DNA from: Flavobacteriia bacterium | GTDB lineage: Bacteria > Bacteroidota > Bacteroidia > Flavobacteriales_D > Crocinitomicaceae | Assembly: GCA_947450325.1 (NCBI GenBank) | Contig: CANFUT010000014.1 | Coordinates: 40,539-104,538, forward strand | Reading direction: 5' to 3' | Length of the DNA: 64,000 nucleotides | In this document: positions 1 to 8,915 of the stretch, piece after piece | How the letters are laid out: each line of letters starts with the position of its first letter | Position numbering within the stretch: the stretch's first letter is position 1 | Position numbers and translations under genes: made by a program | Notes under the pieces: generated by a model | Databases searched by the model: none | What the model was told of the DNA's origin: nothing | What the model saw: the letters and a program-made list of their open reading frames with translations, nothing else

Positions 1-1
1 A

Positions 2-637
2 ACGAGTAATCTAAAATACCATGACAGCATTTTTGTGATAGAATTCAACAGAATCAAAAATGAGCAAAAACAAGGTGTTTGGTTAGTAAGCAATTTATCG
101 ATGGAAGAATTCGTCAATGAACTTAAACGTTTTGAAAAGCTTGCGCTAGGAAAGCCAAGTATGGCTAATCGTGAATTCATTTTTCAATATCCTTGGGAAA
201 TTTATCAGGACGGGAAATTAAAAGAAAAGCAGTATTACTCTAAATTCGGTGACATTATTAAGCTAATCAACTACCAAGGAAATGATACCATAGTAACAAA
301 TTATGAAAATAAATTATTGATTGATTCCAATCTAGTTAATCTAGAAACGCCACAAGTGATTTACCACAATGACACAATCACTTATTTTGATCGAAGAAAT
401 TACCATACTGTTTTAGTCTATGAAAACGCAGCGTTGAAACAAAAGACCTCACCAATTTTGCAAACAATACAATATCATTCGGAATTTCCTGCTTCAAGCG
501 GCATAGAAGATATTTGGATCCCATTTACCATTGAAAAAGGAGAATTTAGAGACCTAAAATTGTACTTTGGAACGATAGAATATTATGACAAAAATGCGAA
601 GCTGATTAGAATAGCCAACGTTGTTAATGCAAAATAA
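2..637 (+). CDS. 3' part of an unrecognised protein, cut by the window edge
   Basis: The frame is open from base 2: eleven sense codons precede the GTG at 35 and read as ordinary protein, so this is probably the end of a longer gene starting outside the window rather than a gene initiated at that GTG. About 211 residues are visible. There is no membrane segment, and the sequence alternates charged and aromatic/aliphatic residues as in soluble beta-rich proteins. I recognise no family. A 140-base gap separates it from the next gene and no terminator is evident. Being coding is fairly sure; the function is unknown. Confidence 0.6.
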   Translation, partial: TSNLKYHDSIFVIEFNRIKNEQKQGVWLVSNLSMEEFVNELKRFEKLALGKPSMANREFIFQYPWEIYQDGKLKEKQYYSKFGDIIKLINYQGNDTIVTNYENKLLIDSNLVNLETPQVIYHNDTITYFDRRNYHTVLVYENAALKQKTSPILQTIQYHSEFPASSGIEDIWIPFTIEKGEFRDLKLYFGTIEYYDKNAKLIRIANVVNAK

Positions 638-777
638 ATTTAATCAAACTTTTTATTCGTAAACTTGCTGAACAACAAAAGATGGCTGACAGGCGATCGT
701 TACTAATTTGGTAATTAAGGTCATTTCACCACTTGTTGTTTATGGCAGATTTATTTTTTAATACTCAAAATACCACT

Positions 778-1794
778 ATGGAAATTGGAATAGATAGTTT
801 TGCAGCGAATCCAATTGAAAGTAATATTTCACCTGCTCAGGCAATGGCTGAACTGATAGAACGCATCGTACTTGCTGATGAGGTAGGTTTGGATGTTTTT
901 GGAATTGGGGAACATCATCGGAAAGAATTTCTTGACTCCGCTCCAATCATGATTTTGGCTGCTGCTGCTGCAAGAACGAATCGTATTCGATTGACAAGCG
1001 CTGTTACCGTGCTAAGTGCCAGTGATCCAGTGAGGGTTTTTCAGAACTTTGCGACGCTCGATCTCATTTCAAATGGGCGAGTGGAAATTGTTGCAGGAAG
1101 AGGCTCTTTCACAGAAGCTTTTGCTCTTTTTGGTTTAAGTTTGAGTGATTATGATGCACTTTTCTCAGAAAATTTAAACTTACTGCTGAAGATTAGGGAA
1201 AATGAAGTCATAAATTGGAGTGGGAAGTTTCGTCCAGCTTTAATAAATCAAGCAATTTATCCACGGCCATTGCAAAAAGAAATTCCAATTTGGTTAGGTG
1301 TTGGCGGAACGCCTGCTTCTTTTGAACGCGCGGGTAGACTCGGTTTACCATTAATGGTAGCTGTGATCGGAGGTGAAACACATCGCTTTAGACCGTTGAT
1401 TGATTTGTACAAAAATGCAGGGAAAGCTGCAGGATTTTCCGATGATCGATTAAAAGTAGGTTTACATTCCTTAGGTTATGTTGCATCGAGTAATAAAGAA
1501 GCCGTAGAAGATTATTATCCTGGATACGCAGAAATGTTCACTCGAATTGGAAAGGAAAGAGGTTTCCCTCCTGTATCAATGGAAAGATTCAATGCCCAAA
1601 ATGGACCAACTGGTGCCTTGCTAGTTGGAAATCCTGAAGAAGTTGCTGAAAAAATATTGAGGCACAGCGAAAGCTTAGGTGGAATTTCACGCTTCACCTT
1701 TCAAATGGATGCAGGTCTGACACACAAAAAACTCATGAAATCAATTGAGTTGATTGGAAAAGTGGTGTCGCCGATGGTTGAGAAAGGTATTTAG
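778..1794 (+). CDS. LLM-class flavin-dependent oxidoreductase
   Basis: Luciferase-like monooxygenase fold, 338 residues from the ATG at 778. The N-terminus MEIGIDSFA, the GIGEHHR stretch near residue 42-48, the SDPVRVFQNFATLD region and NGRVEIVAGRG near residue 110 are typical of the family. The closest subgroup I know is the LLM_2I7G type of about 337 residues. The frame extends upstream to ATG 742 and TTG 733, but those extra residues do not resemble family N-termini. Members use reduced FMN or F420 to oxidise small organic substrates with O2; the substrate cannot be read from sequence. It is cytoplasmic and stands alone, with no flavin reductase next to it. Confidence 0.85.
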   Translation: MEIGIDSFAANPIESNISPAQAMAELIERIVLADEVGLDVFGIGEHHRKEFLDSAPIMILAAAAARTNRIRLTSAVTVLSASDPVRVFQNFATLDLISNGRVEIVAGRGSFTEAFALFGLSLSDYDALFSENLNLLLKIRENEVINWSGKFRPALINQAIYPRPLQKEIPIWLGVGGTPASFERAGRLGLPLMVAVIGGETHRFRPLIDLYKNAGKAAGFSDDRLKVGLHSLGYVASSNKEAVEDYYPGYAEMFTRIGKERGFPPVSMERFNAQNGPTGALLVGNPEEVAEKILRHSESLGGISRFTFQMDAGLTHKKLMKSIELIGKVVSPMVEKGI

Positions 1795-1818
1795 CGCAGT
1801 TTTTTAAAAGAAAATTAG

Positions 1819-2313
1819 ATGTATCCAATCAAAACTGATTTACTCCAATTTGAAACTCAACTTTCTGAAAAAGAAGTAGAAGGTTTTTTGAAAAATCAAA
1901 TAAATAATAAAAGTTATTTTCAAACAACGAATAATTTTGAGTTTTATGGACAAGTCAATAAAAATTGCGCCAAATTTGAATTAGGACTATCTCCAATTAG
2001 AAATTCATTTACACCAATAATAATTTTAAATTGGCATCCAATCGAAAGCGGATCTATCATTGAAAGTCATTTGAGATTGGATAATCGAATTAGTATAACT
2101 TGTATGATTCTGCCACTACTAGGTTTAAGTTCATTGTTCGAATATAAAATATTAACTCCCCTCGTAGCAATAATTATAGGTGTAACAATATTTTTGTTTG
2201 GAATAATTAGAATTTTTTATGAGTTGAGTAAAAGTGATTCTCTTGAAAAATTGAAAAACTTACTTAAGCAAATTGATAAAATAGCTAAACAAAAACTAAC
2301 TCAAAAAAAATGA
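1819..2313 (+). CDS. Unknown protein with two C-terminal membrane helices
   Basis: 164 residues, no recognised family. The first 90 residues are soluble. Two hydrophobic stretches follow (about 92-110 and 113-134, the second being LTPLVAIIIGVTIFLFGII), then a Lys-rich amphipathic tail. This suggests a small membrane-anchored protein with most of its mass on one side. Its stop overlaps the start of the following GNAT gene (ATGA at 2310-2313), so the two are probably translationally coupled. The function is not inferable. Confidence 0.7.
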   Translation: MYPIKTDLLQFETQLSEKEVEGFLKNQINNKSYFQTTNNFEFYGQVNKNCAKFELGLSPIRNSFTPIIILNWHPIESGSIIESHLRLDNRISITCMILPLLGLSSLFEYKILTPLVAIIIGVTIFLFGIIRIFYELSKSDSLEKLKNLLKQIDKIAKQKLTQKK

Positions 2314-2837
2314 TTGAAACAAATCGATTAATTATCAGAGAATTGGAGTTTTCAGATGACAAGGATTTATTTGAAATGGACGTTGATCCTGAGGTACATT
2401 TATTTTTAGGAAATAGTCCAGTGAAAGCGCTGTCTGAAATTACTGCTGTTATTAATATGCTGAAAAAGCAATACGATGAAAATGGAATTGCGCGTTGGGC
2501 TGTCGTGGACAAATCAACGAATGAATGTATCGGTTGGTCGGGACTCAAACTTTTTAAGGAACGCATAAATAACCATGAAAATTTTTATGAATTGGGTTAC
2601 AGATTCAAGAAAAAGCACTGGGGAAAAGGTTTCGCGACAGAATCGTCTGAGGCCATTTTGAAGTATGGTTTTGAAAACCTTCACGTCGATAAAATATTTG
2701 CCTACACTGATTCAAAAAATTTGAATTCTAAAAAAGTGCTAAGTAAACTAGGATTTGAAAATAAAGGAACTTTTGATTGCGACGGGGAATTTTGCGATTG
2801 GTTTGAGTTGGAAAAATCCAATTTTATAGCTAGATAA
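2310..2837 (+). CDS. GNAT family N-acetyltransferase, RimJ/RimL-like
   Basis: 175 residues. The opening MIETNRLIIRELEFSDD is the standard start of the RimJ/RimL/Acetyltransf_3 type. The acetyl-CoA pyrophosphate loop is HWGKGFATE at about 103-111, and the C-terminal NLNSKKVLSKLGF near 137-149 is the second conserved block. It should transfer an acetyl group from acetyl-CoA to an amine, either a protein N-terminus or a small molecule; the substrate is unknown. It overlaps the preceding membrane-protein gene by four bases and is followed by a second, unrelated GNAT. Confidence 0.85.
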   Translation: MIETNRLIIRELEFSDDKDLFEMDVDPEVHLFLGNSPVKALSEITAVINMLKKQYDENGIARWAVVDKSTNECIGWSGLKLFKERINNHENFYELGYRFKKKHWGKGFATESSEAILKYGFENLHVDKIFAYTDSKNLNSKKVLSKLGFENKGTFDCDGEFCDWFELEKSNFIAR

Positions 2838-2922
2838 ATTGGATGAAAGATTGACTAGAAAATTTTGGGAAATCGCCGATGAATTGGAAGAAAAAATTCG
2901 AGAACATATAAATTTAAAAAAA

Positions 2923-3390
2923 ATGAACGTTATCAGAGAAATACAACCAAAAGATTTAAAAAGGCTCAAGGAAGTGATCGACTCAACAGGTCTTTTTCCT
3001 TCAGAACTTTTGGATGAAATGACCAATGACTTTTTCACGAATCAAAATACGTCGGACATTTGGTTAACAAAAGAAATCGATAACAATCCGATCGCGGTCG
3101 TGTACTTTGCGCCGGAAAGAATGACAGAGGGAACTTTTAATCTCTATTTAATTGCGATAGATCAAAAATTTCAAGGCAAAGGAATTGGTTCTGAAATGAT
3201 GACATTTGTCGAAAATTTATTGAAAGAAAAAGGGAATAGAATTTTAATCGTTGAAACTTCTTCTTTACCTGAATTCGAATTGACAAGGAAATTTTATGAC
3301 AATTTGGGATACACCAGAGAAGCGGTAATCAGAGAGTTTTATCAGGAGGGTGAGGACAAGGTTGTGTTTTGGAAGAAACTTAACATTTAA
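2923..3390 (+). CDS. GNAT family N-acetyltransferase
   Basis: 155 residues from the ATG at 2923. The acetyl-CoA binding motif QKFQGKGIG lies at 81-89 and EFELTRKFYDNLGY follows near 124-137. The opening MNVIREIQPKDLKRLKEVI looks like a normal GNAT start. The frame continues upstream to a TTG at 2839, just after the previous stop; those 28 codons read as a plausible helix, so a longer form starting at the TTG cannot be excluded. Substrate unknown. It shares only the fold with the GNAT before it. Confidence 0.8.
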   Translation: MNVIREIQPKDLKRLKEVIDSTGLFPSELLDEMTNDFFTNQNTSDIWLTKEIDNNPIAVVYFAPERMTEGTFNLYLIAIDQKFQGKGIGSEMMTFVENLLKEKGNRILIVETSSLPEFELTRKFYDNLGYTREAVIREFYQEGEDKVVFWKKLNI

Positions 3391-3395
3391 TCAAA

Positions 3396-3770
3396 ATGAA
3401 CTTAAATCAAGTCACCATATCATCCTCAAATCTTGAAAAGGCAATTCCTTTTTACCAAACTTTGGGTTTGAAACTCATTGTGAAATCGCCACAATATGCA
3501 AGATTTGTATGTCCTGATGGAAATTCAACGTTTTCCATTCAACAAGTTGAGCAATTTTCAGGAGGAAATGGAATTCACATTTATTTTGAATGTGACGACC
3601 TTGATCAATGGGTTCAAGAATTAACATTGAAAGGAATTCATTTTGATGAAATGCCGAATGACAAAGTTTGGTTGTGGCGCGAAGCTCATTTGAAGGACCT
3701 TGACGGAAATCATTTGATTTTGTATTATGCAGGAGACAACAGATTAAATCCACCATGGAAATTGATTTAA
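3396..3770 (+). CDS. VOC superfamily (glyoxalase/bleomycin-resistance fold) protein
   Basis: 124 residues in the two beta-alpha-beta-beta-beta modules of the vicinal-oxygen-chelate fold: LNQVTISSSNLEKAIPFY at the start, HIYFECDDLDQWV in the middle, and the C-terminal KDLDGNHLILY block that carries the last metal-ligand position of active members. The N-terminal ligand position is Gln/Thr rather than a clear His, so metal chemistry is uncertain. It starts 5 bases after the GNAT stop and ends 1 base before the next gene, consistent with one transcript. Confidence 0.8.
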   Translation: MNLNQVTISSSNLEKAIPFYQTLGLKLIVKSPQYARFVCPDGNSTFSIQQVEQFSGGNGIHIYFECDDLDQWVQELTLKGIHFDEMPNDKVWLWREAHLKDLDGNHLILYYAGDNRLNPPWKLI

Positions 3771-3771
3771 T

Positions 3772-4107
3772 ATGAACAGCAATAATAAATTAACCATCAT
3801 CTATTCTTTCAAGTTGGTTGAAGGAAAAGAAGAAGATTTCATTCGATATTGGACAGCACTCACTCAAATGATTTATGAATTTGAAGGAAGTTATGGTTCC
3901 AGGCTTCACAAAGTAAACGAATGCTTGTACATCGGGTATGCCCAATGGCCAAGTAAAGAAATTTATGATAAATCGGGAAATAATCTTCCAGAAACATCCA
4001 CTGTTTTAAGACAAAAAATGCGTGAGTGTTGCGCAGAAATAAAGTCAGAATTCGAAATGGTTTTGGTGCAGGATTTATTGAAGGATAAAAAATACTTGGA
4101 TGATTGA
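3772..4107 (+). CDS. Antibiotic-biosynthesis-monooxygenase-like (ABM, dimeric ferredoxin-like) protein
   Basis: 111 residues. LTIIYSFKLVEGKEEDFIRYW is the usual first strand and helix of the dimeric alpha/beta-barrel ABM fold, and GSYGSRLHKVNECLYIGYAQWPS forms the following strands. Such proteins are small cofactor-free monooxygenases or simply binding scaffolds; no substrate is indicated. It begins one base after the VOC gene, so the GNAT, VOC and ABM genes probably form one small operon. Confidence 0.65.
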   Translation: MNSNNKLTIIYSFKLVEGKEEDFIRYWTALTQMIYEFEGSYGSRLHKVNECLYIGYAQWPSKEIYDKSGNNLPETSTVLRQKMRECCAEIKSEFEMVLVQDLLKDKKYLDD

Positions 4108-4177
4108 AACTAAGAAAACCTTATTTTAGTCGTCTTACCGTTCGTTAATACAAAAACAATCAGAATTAATACTATTT

Positions 4178-4621
4178 ATGAAGTTTAAACAGATTTTCTG
4201 GGCTCTTTTCCTACTCAATTTAATTCTCGCAATTATTTTCATTAATATTCTGCCATTTAAGTCAAATGGCGACAAAACAGGGTACATGTTGTCCATCAAT
4301 GTGCTATATCTTTTTACTTATGGCGTTTTTGTTTTGTACTCCCGATTGGCCATTGCCATTGTCCAGCGAAATGGATTGAAAAAGCGAGAACATTCTGGAA
4401 TTATAATGGTAAAAATTGTACTTCATACAACTCCATTGTTGGCATTTTACGCAGCACTAAATATTTTAATTTTCACTTTACCAAATGCGATTGCAGACAA
4501 TGATTACATGAGATTAAATAGCATTAGCATGTTGCTGGGACTAATCTTGGGAGGCACGCAATCATTGTTCGAAATTCGAAAAATGAATAAAAAACAGGAA
4601 AATGAAAAAGGAAATAATTAG
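4178..4621 (+). CDS. Four-helix membrane protein of unknown function
   Basis: 147 residues with four predicted membrane helices (about 6-24, 39-57, 76-97, 112-130) and a charged C-terminal tail ending KKQENEKGNN. A basic loop (RNGLKKREH) between helices 2 and 3 suggests a cytoplasmic loop there. No family recognised. It stands alone, 70 bases after the previous gene. Confidence 0.7.
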   Translation: MKFKQIFWALFLLNLILAIIFINILPFKSNGDKTGYMLSINVLYLFTYGVFVLYSRLAIAIVQRNGLKKREHSGIIMVKIVLHTTPLLAFYAALNILIFTLPNAIADNDYMRLNSISMLLGLILGGTQSLFEIRKMNKKQENEKGNN

Positions 4622-4666
4622 GATCAAAATTTCCCAAGACAAACCAAATGATTAAATATTTATAGG

Positions 4667-5482
4667 ATGAGATTGTTAACCATCTGTATTTTACTTTTTC
4701 TTTCGTCCCAATTATTCGGTCAAACGAATAAAAAAGTTACGAAGCACAAAAAGGACGAAATTATTCATAAAATTGAGGGAATAAATACTTTGCTAAATTA
4801 CTATGGTACACTTTCTCCTTTTTCAGAAAATGATGACAGGTTTGAGATGATTGATTCTATCGGAAACGAAATTACAACTCGACTACTAAATATTTTGAAC
4901 GACAAGCGAATAGTAAACTACTCAATTGAAACATTATTGAATCAAGAGGAGATTTCAGTCTCAAAATCAATTGACAACAAAATTTTCTTTTTTTCAATTG
5001 ACGAAAAAACTGGTGGCTCATATCGAACAAGTAAAACAATCATACATTATCGACTTTTAAATGGATCGGTAAAGGCAAATTTTTTCGGAGGAGAAGCGTC
5101 TGAAGTGCTTGCAACGTCAACTTACGATCAGGTATTTTTACTCGACAGTATCAATCAACAGTATTTTGTCATTGGCGGTGTACCGACTTGCAATACGTGT
5201 TTTGTTTCGTCAGCAATAACTATTCAACTCGATTCAAATTCATTTCAAACAGAATTGATTGCTCAATTTGATGGGCGTTTTGATGATTTGAAAGTTTTTG
5301 AATTCGACAGTATTTCCAAGATTTTCACGTATGAATATTTTGCAGCTGACAACGATGATTCGCTCTATGGAGGAAATAATGAATACATAGGACTGCAACA
5401 TAAATTTAAAAGTAAATTCAAATTTATCAATGGAGAATTTCTTGAAGTTGAAAAGTGCGAATGGCGGGATGAGAAAGAATAG
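4667..5482 (+). CDS. Secreted/periplasmic protein of unknown function
   Basis: 271 residues with a clear signal peptide (MRLLTICILLFLSSQLFGQ, cleavage after FG or GQ, typical of Bacteroidota). The mature part begins with a Lys-rich stretch and then alternates strands and turns. A CNTC motif near residue 170 could form a disulfide or bind metal. There is no sorting domain, so it is probably periplasmic. It is 45 bases after the membrane protein and an inverted repeat follows it (5501-5536). Confidence 0.7.
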   Translation: MRLLTICILLFLSSQLFGQTNKKVTKHKKDEIIHKIEGINTLLNYYGTLSPFSENDDRFEMIDSIGNEITTRLLNILNDKRIVNYSIETLLNQEEISVSKSIDNKIFFFSIDEKTGGSYRTSKTIIHYRLLNGSVKANFFGGEASEVLATSTYDQVFLLDSINQQYFVIGGVPTCNTCFVSSAITIQLDSNSFQTELIAQFDGRFDDLKVFEFDSISKIFTYEYFAADNDDSLYGGNNEYIGLQHKFKSKFKFINGEFLEVEKCEWRDEKE

Positions 5483-5500
5483 TGATTTTTTTGTTTTATT

Positions 5501-5536
5501 ATAAAATTGATCTTACTCACCTAAAATCAATTTTAT
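5501..5536. terminator. AT-rich inverted repeat, possible terminator
   Basis: An 11-base arm (ATAAAATTGAT, 5501-5511) and its perfect complement (5526-5536) flank a 14-base loop. It lies 18 bases after the secreted-protein stop and 72 bases before the next start. There is no strong T-run, so it may be a weak terminator or a binding site near the next gene's promoter. Confidence 0.4.
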
Positions 5537-5570
5537 TTGATAACTTTCTTTCTTTTTAGCAACTTTCCGT

Positions 5571-5578
5571 TAAGTTTG
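5571..5578 (+). promoter_or_regulatory. -7 element TAAGTTTG upstream of the VOC/PhnB-like gene
   Basis: Matches the Bacteroidota -7 consensus TAnnTTTG, 30 bases before the ATG at 5609. No well-spaced -33 TTG is visible. Confidence 0.45.
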
Positions 5579-5608
5579 GAACATTAAAATATTTTTAAAA
5601 TAAAAATT

Positions 5609-6046
5609 ATGGCACTAATAAATCCCTACATCAACTTCAACGGAAATACCGAAGAAGCATTCAATTTTTACAAATCTGTTTTTGGCGGAGAGTTCGCAAC
5701 GATTATGCGTTTCAAAGATATGGCTAGCGAAGAATTTCCTGTTGCTGAACATGAAGAAAATAAAATTATGCACATCGCTTTGCCGATCGGAAAAAATGTT
5801 TTAATGGCCAATGATGTTCCAGAGAGAATGGGGCGCACCAATGAAAACGAAAATCGAAGCAAAATCTCCATCAGTGCAGAAAGTAAAGAAGAAGCAGATA
5901 AATTATTCAACGGACTCTCAACAGGCGGACAAATAGAAATGCCCATCGCAGACAGTCCTTGGGGTTCTTATTTTGGCATGTTTCGAGACAAATATGGAAT
6001 AGAGTGGATGGTAGATTTTGACCCGAAATATAAAGGTCAAATTTGA
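5609..6046 (+). CDS. VOC family protein, PhnB-like
   Basis: 145 residues. The opening ALINPYINFNGNTEEAFNFY, followed by KSVFGGEF, is diagnostic of the PhnB/3-demethylubiquinone-methyltransferase-like VOC group, and it ends with WGSYFGMFRDKYGIEWMVDF. These small cytoplasmic dimers are often annotated as glyoxalases, but the group has no settled activity. It has its own probable promoter (5571-5578). The next gene follows after 54 bases. Confidence 0.85.
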   Translation: MALINPYINFNGNTEEAFNFYKSVFGGEFATIMRFKDMASEEFPVAEHEENKIMHIALPIGKNVLMANDVPERMGRTNENENRSKISISAESKEEADKLFNGLSTGGQIEMPIADSPWGSYFGMFRDKYGIEWMVDFDPKYKGQI

Positions 6047-6100
6047 TTTGTATAAGACAATTTAGTATTATGAAAAATGGAAATAATTAAATAATAAAAC

Positions 6101-6472
6101 ATGAAAAAAGACAAAATATTTTTTTTGACAGCAACCATAATCGTTGCTTTATTTGAAGGAGTTATGCCAGCATTGACTTCACAAACTGAATTAGCGAAAG
6201 AAGGAATTAGACATTTGGGCTATCCTCCATATTTTGGAAATGCTTTGGTTGTTTTCAAAGTGTTGGGCGTATTGGTTTTAATTATTCCTCAAGTTCCAAA
6301 AAGATTAAAAGAATGGGCCTACGTTGGCTTTGTATTTGACTTTATTTTCGCTACAATTAGTCACGGCGCAGTAGACGGAATCAATGGACAAACATTTTTT
6401 CCTTTAATCATTTTCGCAATTTTAGTCGTGTCATACATTTACTACCACAAATTAAATTCCGTTAAAAATTGA
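6101..6472 (+). CDS. DoxX-like membrane protein
   Basis: 123 residues with four membrane helices (about 5-24, 43-61, 69-90, 96-114). RHLGYPPYFGNALVVFKVLGVLV is the conserved DoxX_2-type segment after helix 1. The role of the family is unclear; some members are linked to oxidative-stress or thiol metabolism at the membrane. It lies 54 bases after the PhnB-like VOC gene. Confidence 0.75.
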   Translation: MKKDKIFFLTATIIVALFEGVMPALTSQTELAKEGIRHLGYPPYFGNALVVFKVLGVLVLIIPQVPKRLKEWAYVGFVFDFIFATISHGAVDGINGQTFFPLIIFAILVVSYIYYHKLNSVKN

Positions 6473-6509
6473 ATTTACTTTCAGTTTTAAAATTGATAAT
6501 AAAGCCAAC

Positions 6510-6926
6510 ATGAAGCGCATTTATCACGGGAATTATTTCTCTTTTGATTTTGAGGGAAATGAAAACCCTTTTCATTTTAGAATTGAAGTTGAAATTGATA
6601 AAAATTTCAGTTTTACAGGAACCGTTTGGGAGAAAGATTATGTCGAGGTTACTGGCGAATTGTCAAGCGTTAAAGGATTTATCGATAACGATCATATAAG
6701 TTTTGTAAAGAAATATCCTTACGCATTTCACTACTATAAAAACAGAGAATTAATCGTTGACGAAGCAGTTCATGGGCACGAAGTGCTATACGATGGATAC
6801 TGGGATGAAAATACTGGTTCTTGGCAAGGTGATTGGGAAATACTCAATGAATCTGGAGTTTTTCATGCACGCAAATTTAAATCGAAAGGTCGGATTGGTA
6901 GATTTGAAATGAGGATGATTGAATAA
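6510..6926 (+). CDS. Unknown small cytoplasmic protein, probably beta-rich
   Basis: 138 residues, no signal peptide or membrane helix. Strands rich in Phe, Tyr and Trp alternate with Gly/Asp turns (FHFRIEVEIDKNFSFTGTVW; YDGYWDENTGSWQGDWEI), suggesting a small beta-barrel or lipocalin-like fold. I recognise no family. It sits 37 bases after the DoxX-like gene. Confidence 0.65.
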   Translation: MKRIYHGNYFSFDFEGNENPFHFRIEVEIDKNFSFTGTVWEKDYVEVTGELSSVKGFIDNDHISFVKKYPYAFHYYKNRELIVDEAVHGHEVLYDGYWDENTGSWQGDWEILNESGVFHARKFKSKGRIGRFEMRMIE

Positions 6927-6985
6927 ATAATAACTTCGTGAAATCAGATTGACCACGAGAAAATCAACCATAAATTAATTCTCCA

Positions 6986-7687
6986 ATGAAACAAGATTTA
7001 TCACCTTTTGAAAATCAAATTCAAAAAGTTTCAACTTTTGAAGCGCTTGTTTCAACGCCTTTTCGTGGAGAAATGAATGCCATTTGCTGGGATCGAAATT
7101 TAGAAGGTGATTTTGCTGAAATCGTTGATAAATTTGAAATTACAGAGAATTTGGAGGAAATTGATTTGGATGATCTTCGCGATTTGAAATTAAGTCAACA
7201 AGGCAATTTAGCACGTGAAATTCTACTGAATGATTACCAATTATTAAAAGATTATGGTGCTTCGCCTTCGCTCAATATTATTGAGTTTTATGAGCGAGAT
7301 GACAGCTTTCCCTTTTTTTCCACGGACGTTTATTCTTACCATGTCGATCGTTCACCGATTCCAACAGCCACATTTTTATGTACTTATTTTGGTGCCGCAA
7401 GCGAATTGATTTCAAATGCTGAAGCGGAACAAAAAGTTCTGATTCCTGAAATCAGAGCGGAACTCAGAAAGTTATTTCATGGAAACGAGGAAGATTTTGA
7501 TGCATTTTTGACTGAAAATTTCTTTGATTTGCATTATCAAGCCAATGAATTAGCCATTCCAATCAACTTGGGAATCGGAAATTTGTGGCGATTGGCAGTC
7601 GATCATCCAGAAAGCAAAAGTCTTCCTTGCGTTCACCGCGCACCGAAGGAAAAAATAGGAGAGAAGCGATTATTGTTGATTTGTTGA
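6986..7687 (+). CDS. DUF1826-like protein
   Basis: 233 residues. The pattern fits DUF1826 as I remember it: an N-terminal CWDRNLEGDF block (about residues 36-45), a central YHVDRSPIPTATFLCTY segment near 118-134, and a C-terminal CVHRAPKEKIGEKRLLL block where many members read LVHRSP. The conserved His/Asp/Arg residues hint at a 2-oxoglutarate-oxygenase-like or metal-binding site, but function is not established. Cytoplasmic. The assignment is from memory of the motif order and is not certain. Confidence 0.55.
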   Translation: MKQDLSPFENQIQKVSTFEALVSTPFRGEMNAICWDRNLEGDFAEIVDKFEITENLEEIDLDDLRDLKLSQQGNLAREILLNDYQLLKDYGASPSLNIIEFYERDDSFPFFSTDVYSYHVDRSPIPTATFLCTYFGAASELISNAEAEQKVLIPEIRAELRKLFHGNEEDFDAFLTENFFDLHYQANELAIPINLGIGNLWRLAVDHPESKSLPCVHRAPKEKIGEKRLLLIC

Positions 7688-7786
7688 AATGAATTTTAAC
7701 GACTAATTTTAATTAAGATCTAGCTAGGTTAAAATGAATAAAATTAATTAAGTTCAAAAGTTTAAAAACCGCATAAAAGCAGAATC

Positions 7787-8908
7787 ATGAAAATACCAAA
7801 AATGGCAATTATATTGATTTTAATGTTCCTTGGAAGTAAATCAAAATGTCAAACATTAGATTCTGTTAATTACTCCATTTTTTTCAATGATTGTTGTTCA
7901 AATAAAACACCAATTGGAACCTTTTATTCTAAGTGGTTTGTTCAAGATGAAAATGAAAATAAGTACTTTCCAAAAAATAATTGGGTTAAACTTGACAACG
8001 CGAAAAGCTACTTTTTGGTTTCAACATTTATGTACAATGTGCCAATAAAAATAAACATCAACAATCAAACAACGATTGATACTTTTCAAACGAGTTGTTT
8101 GCAGTATAAATATCCTGATAATTTATTTACTTGGATGCCAATTCATCTCGTATGCAGCGATACAATCAATGGCAATTATTCAGAATATTATTTCAACGGC
8201 AAATTAAGATTAAAAGGGAATTTTTTACACGGGAAAATAGTAGATTCGCTAAATACGTATTTTTTGAGTGGAAATCTGCAATCTACTGCAGCTGTTGACG
8301 GAAAACACGTTTCCTATAAAACCTTTTTTCAGGATAGAAAGTTGGAATATATTTATGATTCAAAATTAAAACACAAAATCCAATATACTATTGAGGGCAA
8401 AATTAGGTCTAAATATTCCAATAAAAATGGAAATTCATTCTACAAATATGACAGAGGAAATTTAAGGTCTAAAAAGAAAGGGAACAAAGAATTTATTTGG
8501 TATTCAAATGGAAAATTGCAAGAAAGTTTAACAAGAAAACCCCTCTATTTATTGCAAAGATTGAAGTTTCATAAAAAAAATATTACCTACAACTATTGTT
8601 GGACAAAGTACGATTCTTTGGGGCTGAAAACCAAAGAAATCATGTTTTATTCTAAAGATAATTGTAGTTTGAATTCAAACCATCTTTATGGCAATGCGGA
8701 TGAATTTTCATTAGTAACCTATTATAGTTTAGGGAAAAAGAAAATTGTAATTTCACCTATTTATTATCATGCTGAAGATGAAAATATTCCAGTTTTATAT
8801 TATTTATTTGAGTATGAAAATGGTAAATATAAATCTTCTAAAGATTTATTACCAGGTGATTATGAAAAGTTAATGCTAGATTACGAAAAGGATAGGGAAA
8901 AATTTTAG
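7787..8908 (+). CDS. Secreted protein with YwqK/MORN-like repeats
   Basis: 373 residues with a signal peptide (hydrophobic 5-18, SKCQ at the cleavage region). From about residue 145 it carries several short beta-hairpin repeats of the YwqK/MORN_2 type, for example SEYYFNGKLRLKGNFLHG, NTYFLSGNLQST, KLKHKIQYTIEGKIRSKY and FIWYSNGKLQES. Such repeats are common in Bacteroidota surface or periplasmic proteins and in some immunity proteins. Just after its stop, another frame reads as a WG-repeat tail (8916-9005), so the 3' end may have been altered by a frameshift or recombination. Confidence 0.65.
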   Translation: MKIPKMAIILILMFLGSKSKCQTLDSVNYSIFFNDCCSNKTPIGTFYSKWFVQDENENKYFPKNNWVKLDNAKSYFLVSTFMYNVPIKININNQTTIDTFQTSCLQYKYPDNLFTWMPIHLVCSDTINGNYSEYYFNGKLRLKGNFLHGKIVDSLNTYFLSGNLQSTAAVDGKHVSYKTFFQDRKLEYIYDSKLKHKIQYTIEGKIRSKYSNKNGNSFYKYDRGNLRSKKKGNKEFIWYSNGKLQESLTRKPLYLLQRLKFHKKNITYNYCWTKYDSLGLKTKEIMFYSKDNCSLNSNHLYGNADEFSLVTYYSLGKKKIVISPIYYHAEDENIPVLYYLFEYENGKYKSSKDLLPGDYEKLMLDYEKDREKF

Positions 8909-8915
8909 AAGGTTG

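Noticed and set aside
2310..3390. GNAT-type toxin-antitoxin pair
   Set aside because: Both genes are full GNAT enzymes; there is no small DUF1778-like antitoxin beside either.
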